DNA of 64,000 nt, taken from positions 4,709,830 through 4,773,829 of the forward strand of contig JAINUG010000047.1 of NCBI GenBank assembly GCA_029706075.1. Reading direction: 5' to 3'. This DNA is from Aldrovandia affinis (lineage: Eukaryota; Chordata; Actinopteri; Notacanthiformes; Halosauridae). Below are positions 60,653-64,000 of this stretch, piece by piece. Both the position numbers and the translations under genes were made by a program. Positions within the stretch are counted from its first letter, which is position 1. Every line of letters begins with the position of its first letter. Below the pieces are notes generated by a model that was not told the origin of the DNA, did not search any database, and saw only the letters and a program-made list of their open reading frames with translations.

Positions 60653-61465
60653 GCCTACACAATATCAAGTGGGGAAGAGGAAGTTGATCCACATGTGATA
60701 GAAAGGACCGCTAAGTTTTTTGAAACTTCAATATATAGCCATGCAGAGTGTATTTTATTTTCTCTAATCTCAAGAAATGTATGTCCCTGATCCACTGGAT
60801 GTGGGAGGGTGGATGTGTTTTTTTTTCCAGTAAATCAGAATGAAATGTCTTGTCACAAAGGCAACTAAATCAGATTGGAACAAGGGGTTCTAGTCAGCAG
60901 CTGAATGCCTGGCTCCTAATGGCAACGAAACACTCTCAGGTCATACAGAACATTTTTTACATTTGACATTTTTGCCATTTAGCAGATGCTCTTATCCAGA
61001 GCGACTTACAAGATGTGCATTTATACATGGTAAGATTAATCATTATTCGTGCAAAAGATCAGTGTAGTAATACAATAATAGACCTCAACGTTGGCAGCTT
61101 CATATCGTACCTGTAGCACAGGGAAAGAAAGGGTTAGTATAATTTGTAAAAAAAAATTGACAGTATTAAACATAGATACATAATAAGAAATCCAGTATTA
61201 AGCATGTAAGCAGTGGTGATGTTAATGTACAGAATAAGTGGTAGTGGAGTCTGAAGAGGTGGGTTTTGAGTCTCTTGCAGAAGATGGCCAGTGATTCTGC
61301 AGAAGATCAGTGGCCATCCTGACCGAGAGGTCGGGATGGTCAGATTCCTGACCGAGGGCGGAAGATTGTTCCACCACCGAAGGGTTAGGACAGAGAAGAG
61401 GCGAGACCGCGAGGAACGGGTGCCTGGGATCTGGAGGGATGGGACAGTCAGTTTGCCAGGGGAGC

Positions 61466-61516
61466 ATTTGTGCATTTGTGAAAAGCACTATACAAATACA
61501 TTTGATTTGATTTGAG
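61466..61516 (+). repeat. About 50-bp LINE tail inserted in the L2 coding region
   Basis: GTGAAAAGCACTATACAAAT followed by TTTGATTTGATTTGA interrupts the L2 frame exactly where [11 protein letters not shown] is expected. It is the same tail family as 52010-52097, here nearly all 5' sequence is missing. Confidence 0.7.
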
Positions 61517-61720
61517 GAGGCAGAGTGCAGGTGTCTGGCTGGGGTGTAGGGTGTGATGAGTGTCTGAAGGTAGGAGGGAGCAGTTCCTCTAGCGGCTTGA
61601 CAAGCCAGCACCAGTTATTTAAATTTGATGCGTGCGACAATAGGGAGCCAGTGCAGAAAGGTGAGTAGTGGGGTGCACCAGTTCTAGTGGCTTGATGGCA
61701 CAGGCTGGTAAGCCAGCCAG

Positions 61721-61997
61721 TAAGGGAGTAACGGTACACATATTTGTACCAAACCATTCGGTTCAGTACTTTTTTTGTGTGTGGTTGCAGTAGTATTGAC
61801 AGACTTTTTTATTTATTTAAAGAAGAAAGATATGTGCCTTACTTCGTTCAGTAAATTATGGCCAATTAGCCACTGTTAAGTTCATAATAAGTGAAAAGCA
61901 ATTTTATGTTTTACTTTTTTGCCCCCACTGTACCGAAAACGTAGCGAGCCGTGACTTCAAAACCGAACCGTGAATTTTGTGTACAGTTACACCCCTA
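61721..61997. mobile_element. hAT MITE with 8-bp target duplication, inside L2
   Basis: The ends TAAGGGAGTAACGGTACACA and TGTGTACAGTTACACCCCTA are imperfect inverts. It is flanked by CCAGCCAG at 61713-61720 and 61998-62005. Sub-terminal GGTTCAGTAC and AACCGAACCGTGA are also inverted. 277 bp, no coding sequence. It inserted after the L2. Confidence 0.9.
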
Positions 61998-62740
61998 CCA
62001 GCCAGGGAATTGCACTAGTCCAAATGTGAGATCACCAGGGCCTGGACCAAGAGTTCTGGGGCCTCTTGGGTGAGGAAGGGTCGGATTCTCCGGATGTTGT
62101 GGAGGGAGAATCGGCAGGTCCGCGTGATCGCTGCGATGTGGCCTGAGAAGCACAGCTTGTCATCCAGGGTCACTCCAAGGCTCCTGGCAGACAGGGACGG
62201 AGACACTATCGAGCCTTCCACGGTGATTGAAGCATCAAACATCAAGGAGCTCTCGCTGGGAGGAAGAGCAGCTCTGTCTTCCCCATGTTCAGCTTCAAGT
62301 GGTGGGTGGACATCCAATCAGAGATGTCTGCCAGGCATACAGAGATCCGTGCTGGGACCTGGGTTTCAGAGGGGGAGAAGGAGAGAAAGAGTTGAATGTC
62401 ATCAGCATAACAGTTGCATGAAAAACCATGAGCAGAGATAACCGGACCAAGTGACCTGGTATATAGGGAGAATAGGTGGGGGCCTAGCACGGATCCCTGT
62501 GGGACTCCGGTAGAGAGTGTGTGGGGAGACGGATCCTCTCCAGGCCACTTGGTAGGACCGGTCAGCCAGGTACGATTCGAACCATGCAAGTGCAGATCCA
62601 TAGATTCCCATCTCTGCAAGAGATGAGAGCCGGATCTGGTGGTCAACTGTGTCAAATGCAACAGATAGGTCAAGGAGGAGGAGGACGGAGCTGAGTGATT
62701 GAGCAGAAGAAATTGAAATACATTTATGACCTGGCAAAGT

Positions 62741-63880
62741 CCGATTTATAGCACCTGAGGGAGAGCATGTACTCTGTAACTCACAAAATCATAGTCCTAT
62801 TTAATGTTAAAGTTTGTATTTTTTAAGTCAAATTAAAAATAAAAGTTTTAATGGCATACATTATTAAAGTAGTCGGCCCAACTTCTGGGACAAGCTATAA
62901 TAATAATAATAATAATAATAATTATTATTATTATTATTGTTGTTGTTTCAGAAAGTATTAAACAAGTGGCTTAAATATCCATCTAATATCAGCTTAGTGT
63001 GATGGTGATGTGACTGTATTACTTAGGGTCCTTGCACACCAGTTCACTTAAATTGATTCACACCCTGGTACACTTTAAAACAAACTTTTTGGGGGGGTTT
63101 GCTTTCAGACAAAGAAAATTCAATCCGAGTTAAATTTATTTGCAAACAAACCAAAGTTTGTTTGGTTACTTCACTTGCTGCTATGTGTGTACCATAATTC
63201 AGTGGAAGAGTAGGCCTACTGAATCTTTTTGTTGAAGACACCGTTCTTTTGGAAACATCTTGAGAGAGGATACTTGAAGCAAAGGGAACTATGTCATTTC
63301 CAGCAACCAAGGTTCCAGCACTTCCAAACCGCCATGGTTTATTTCACTTTTTGAGCAATTAATTTCCAATTTAACTTGCCTGTGCTTGCTTTCATACTGC
63401 ACAATTTGTTTGTTAACCAACATTCCAAACATACTGGCTTCGCTTTCAAATTGTCCGAATTCAATTGTGTCACTGTTACAGTTTTACCTGCAGTGTATTT
63501 CCAAATGGACTACACTGGTATCCGAATCAAATGATCAAACACACTAGGTGTTAAAGTGACCCTGTATAAAGAGACCAGTTCTTTAGGAGAAAACACTATT
63601 TCACTCTTGTATGAATTGGAAAGGGCTTGTCTGCATATGCAGTCATTGTAAGAGAGGCAGAGAATATTTCCAAATATTGCCACTTTTGCAGTCTGCATTT
63701 CGCAAGAGACAACCTCCATAACTTTAGAGTTCAAAGTGAATCCTCAAAAAAGCTGCTTTTAACCACATTTTAGGCAAAAAACTGAAAGACAGTAGACTCT
63801 GCTCAGTTCTAAACACTTTCCTTGTGTAAATTGCATGTGTAAGGAAAAATCATTTCACATTATTGAACGTTTAGTATTTA
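62741..63880. other. Intergenic sequence with a TAA/ATT palindromic microsatellite
   Basis: (TAA)n passes into (ATT)n at about 62898-62945, which can fold on itself. No exon or transposon was recognised in the rest. Confidence 0.5.
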
Positions 63881-64000
63881 CAGTAGATCCAAAATTATTC
63901 ACACCCTTGATGAAGATGAGTAAAAAAGTCTGTATAGAATAAACAATACAGGTAATGCACTGTATGTTCTGCTCAACATTTATTTATTTATTAATTATTT
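63879..64000. mobile_element. Start of a Tc1-like transposon, cut by the window end
   Basis: TA then CAGTAGATCCAAAATTATTC and ACACCC, a typical Tc1 terminus. The rest lies outside the window. Confidence 0.65.

Larger units (their letters stand above)
60955..62740 (-). mobile_element. L2 LINE, 5'-truncated, interrupted by a hAT MITE
   Basis: The 3' end with the L2 stem-loop lies at 60975-61010. On the minus strand the reverse transcriptase reads [15 protein letters not shown] (62690), [20 protein letters not shown], then [16 protein letters not shown] (the YADD active site is intact, about 62400), DWMSTHHLKLNMGKTELLFL and [20 protein letters not shown]. It is broken at 61721-61997 by a hAT MITE and continues to HSSHPTPQPD. 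Frame changes lie near 62600 and 62240, and there is a stop where SHLDYCN is expected (62020). Of the three LINEs whose palm segment can be read here, only this one keeps the catalytic Asp pair. Confidence 0.92.

Overview
The window is from a ray-finned fish, most likely a teleost. It has spliced genes with large introns and a transposon load typical of fish: many Tc1-like elements, hAT elements with BED zinc fingers, L2 and CR1-like LINEs, L1/Tx1-type LINEs, a DIRS remnant, a Ty3/gypsy remnant, and tRNA-headed SINEs with L2-type tails. The species cannot be named from the sequence. Nothing bacterial or plasmid-like is present (no operons, CRISPR arrays or rRNA).

Three host genes are supported, all on the minus strand. 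BTF3 (NAC beta subunit) has five coding exons at 57673-55209 and encodes 162 residues, with an untranslated first exon near 58932-59020. UTP15 (WD40 protein of the small-subunit processome) has twelve coding exons at 52438-39159 and an untranslated first exon near 53356-53500. The exon lengths sum to an intact 556-residue frame only if one base is removed from a four-base A run at 48980-48983. A 44-nt exon at 15949-15992 matches the very start of ARHGEF28. The order BTF3-UTP15-ARHGEF28 on one strand matches human 5q13, but ANKRA2, which lies between BTF3 and UTP15 in human, is absent from the 1.7 kb between them here.

Layout. 1-4.8 kb: Tc1 pieces and two hAT/BED copies. 7.0-7.75 kb: a SINE, then a near-perfect 94-bp-arm hairpin joined to a DIRS-like end. 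9.6-11 kb: decayed DIRS coding sequence. 13.4 kb: SINE. 15.9 kb: ARHGEF28 exon. 16.5-17.9 kb: complete-ended Tc1 with 215-bp inverted repeats. 19.2-20.2 kb: mosaic Tc1. 21.0-22.4 kb: hAT/BED element. 24.0-27.7 kb: L2 tails, gypsy pol, a Tx1-type LINE end and a possible LTR. 27.7-31.7 kb: nearly full-length CR1-like LINE. 33.2-35.3 kb: second LINE with a small MITE inside. 39.2-53.5 kb: UTP15, with L2, L1, fold-back, Tc1, SINE and microsatellite insertions in its introns. 53.5-59.0 kb: BTF3. 59.7-60.2 kb: solo LTR with perfect target duplication. 61.0-62.7 kb: L2 interrupted by a hAT MITE. 63.9 kb to the end: start of another Tc1.

The two complete genes serve ribosome production and function: UTP15 in nucleolar 18S rRNA processing, BTF3 at the ribosome exit site. 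I found no clearly new biological system. The most notable signals are the UTP15 frameshift, the long hairpin at 7.4 kb, the repeated retention of BED-finger exons in hAT copies that have lost their catalytic domain, and the very tight BTF3-UTP15 junction.
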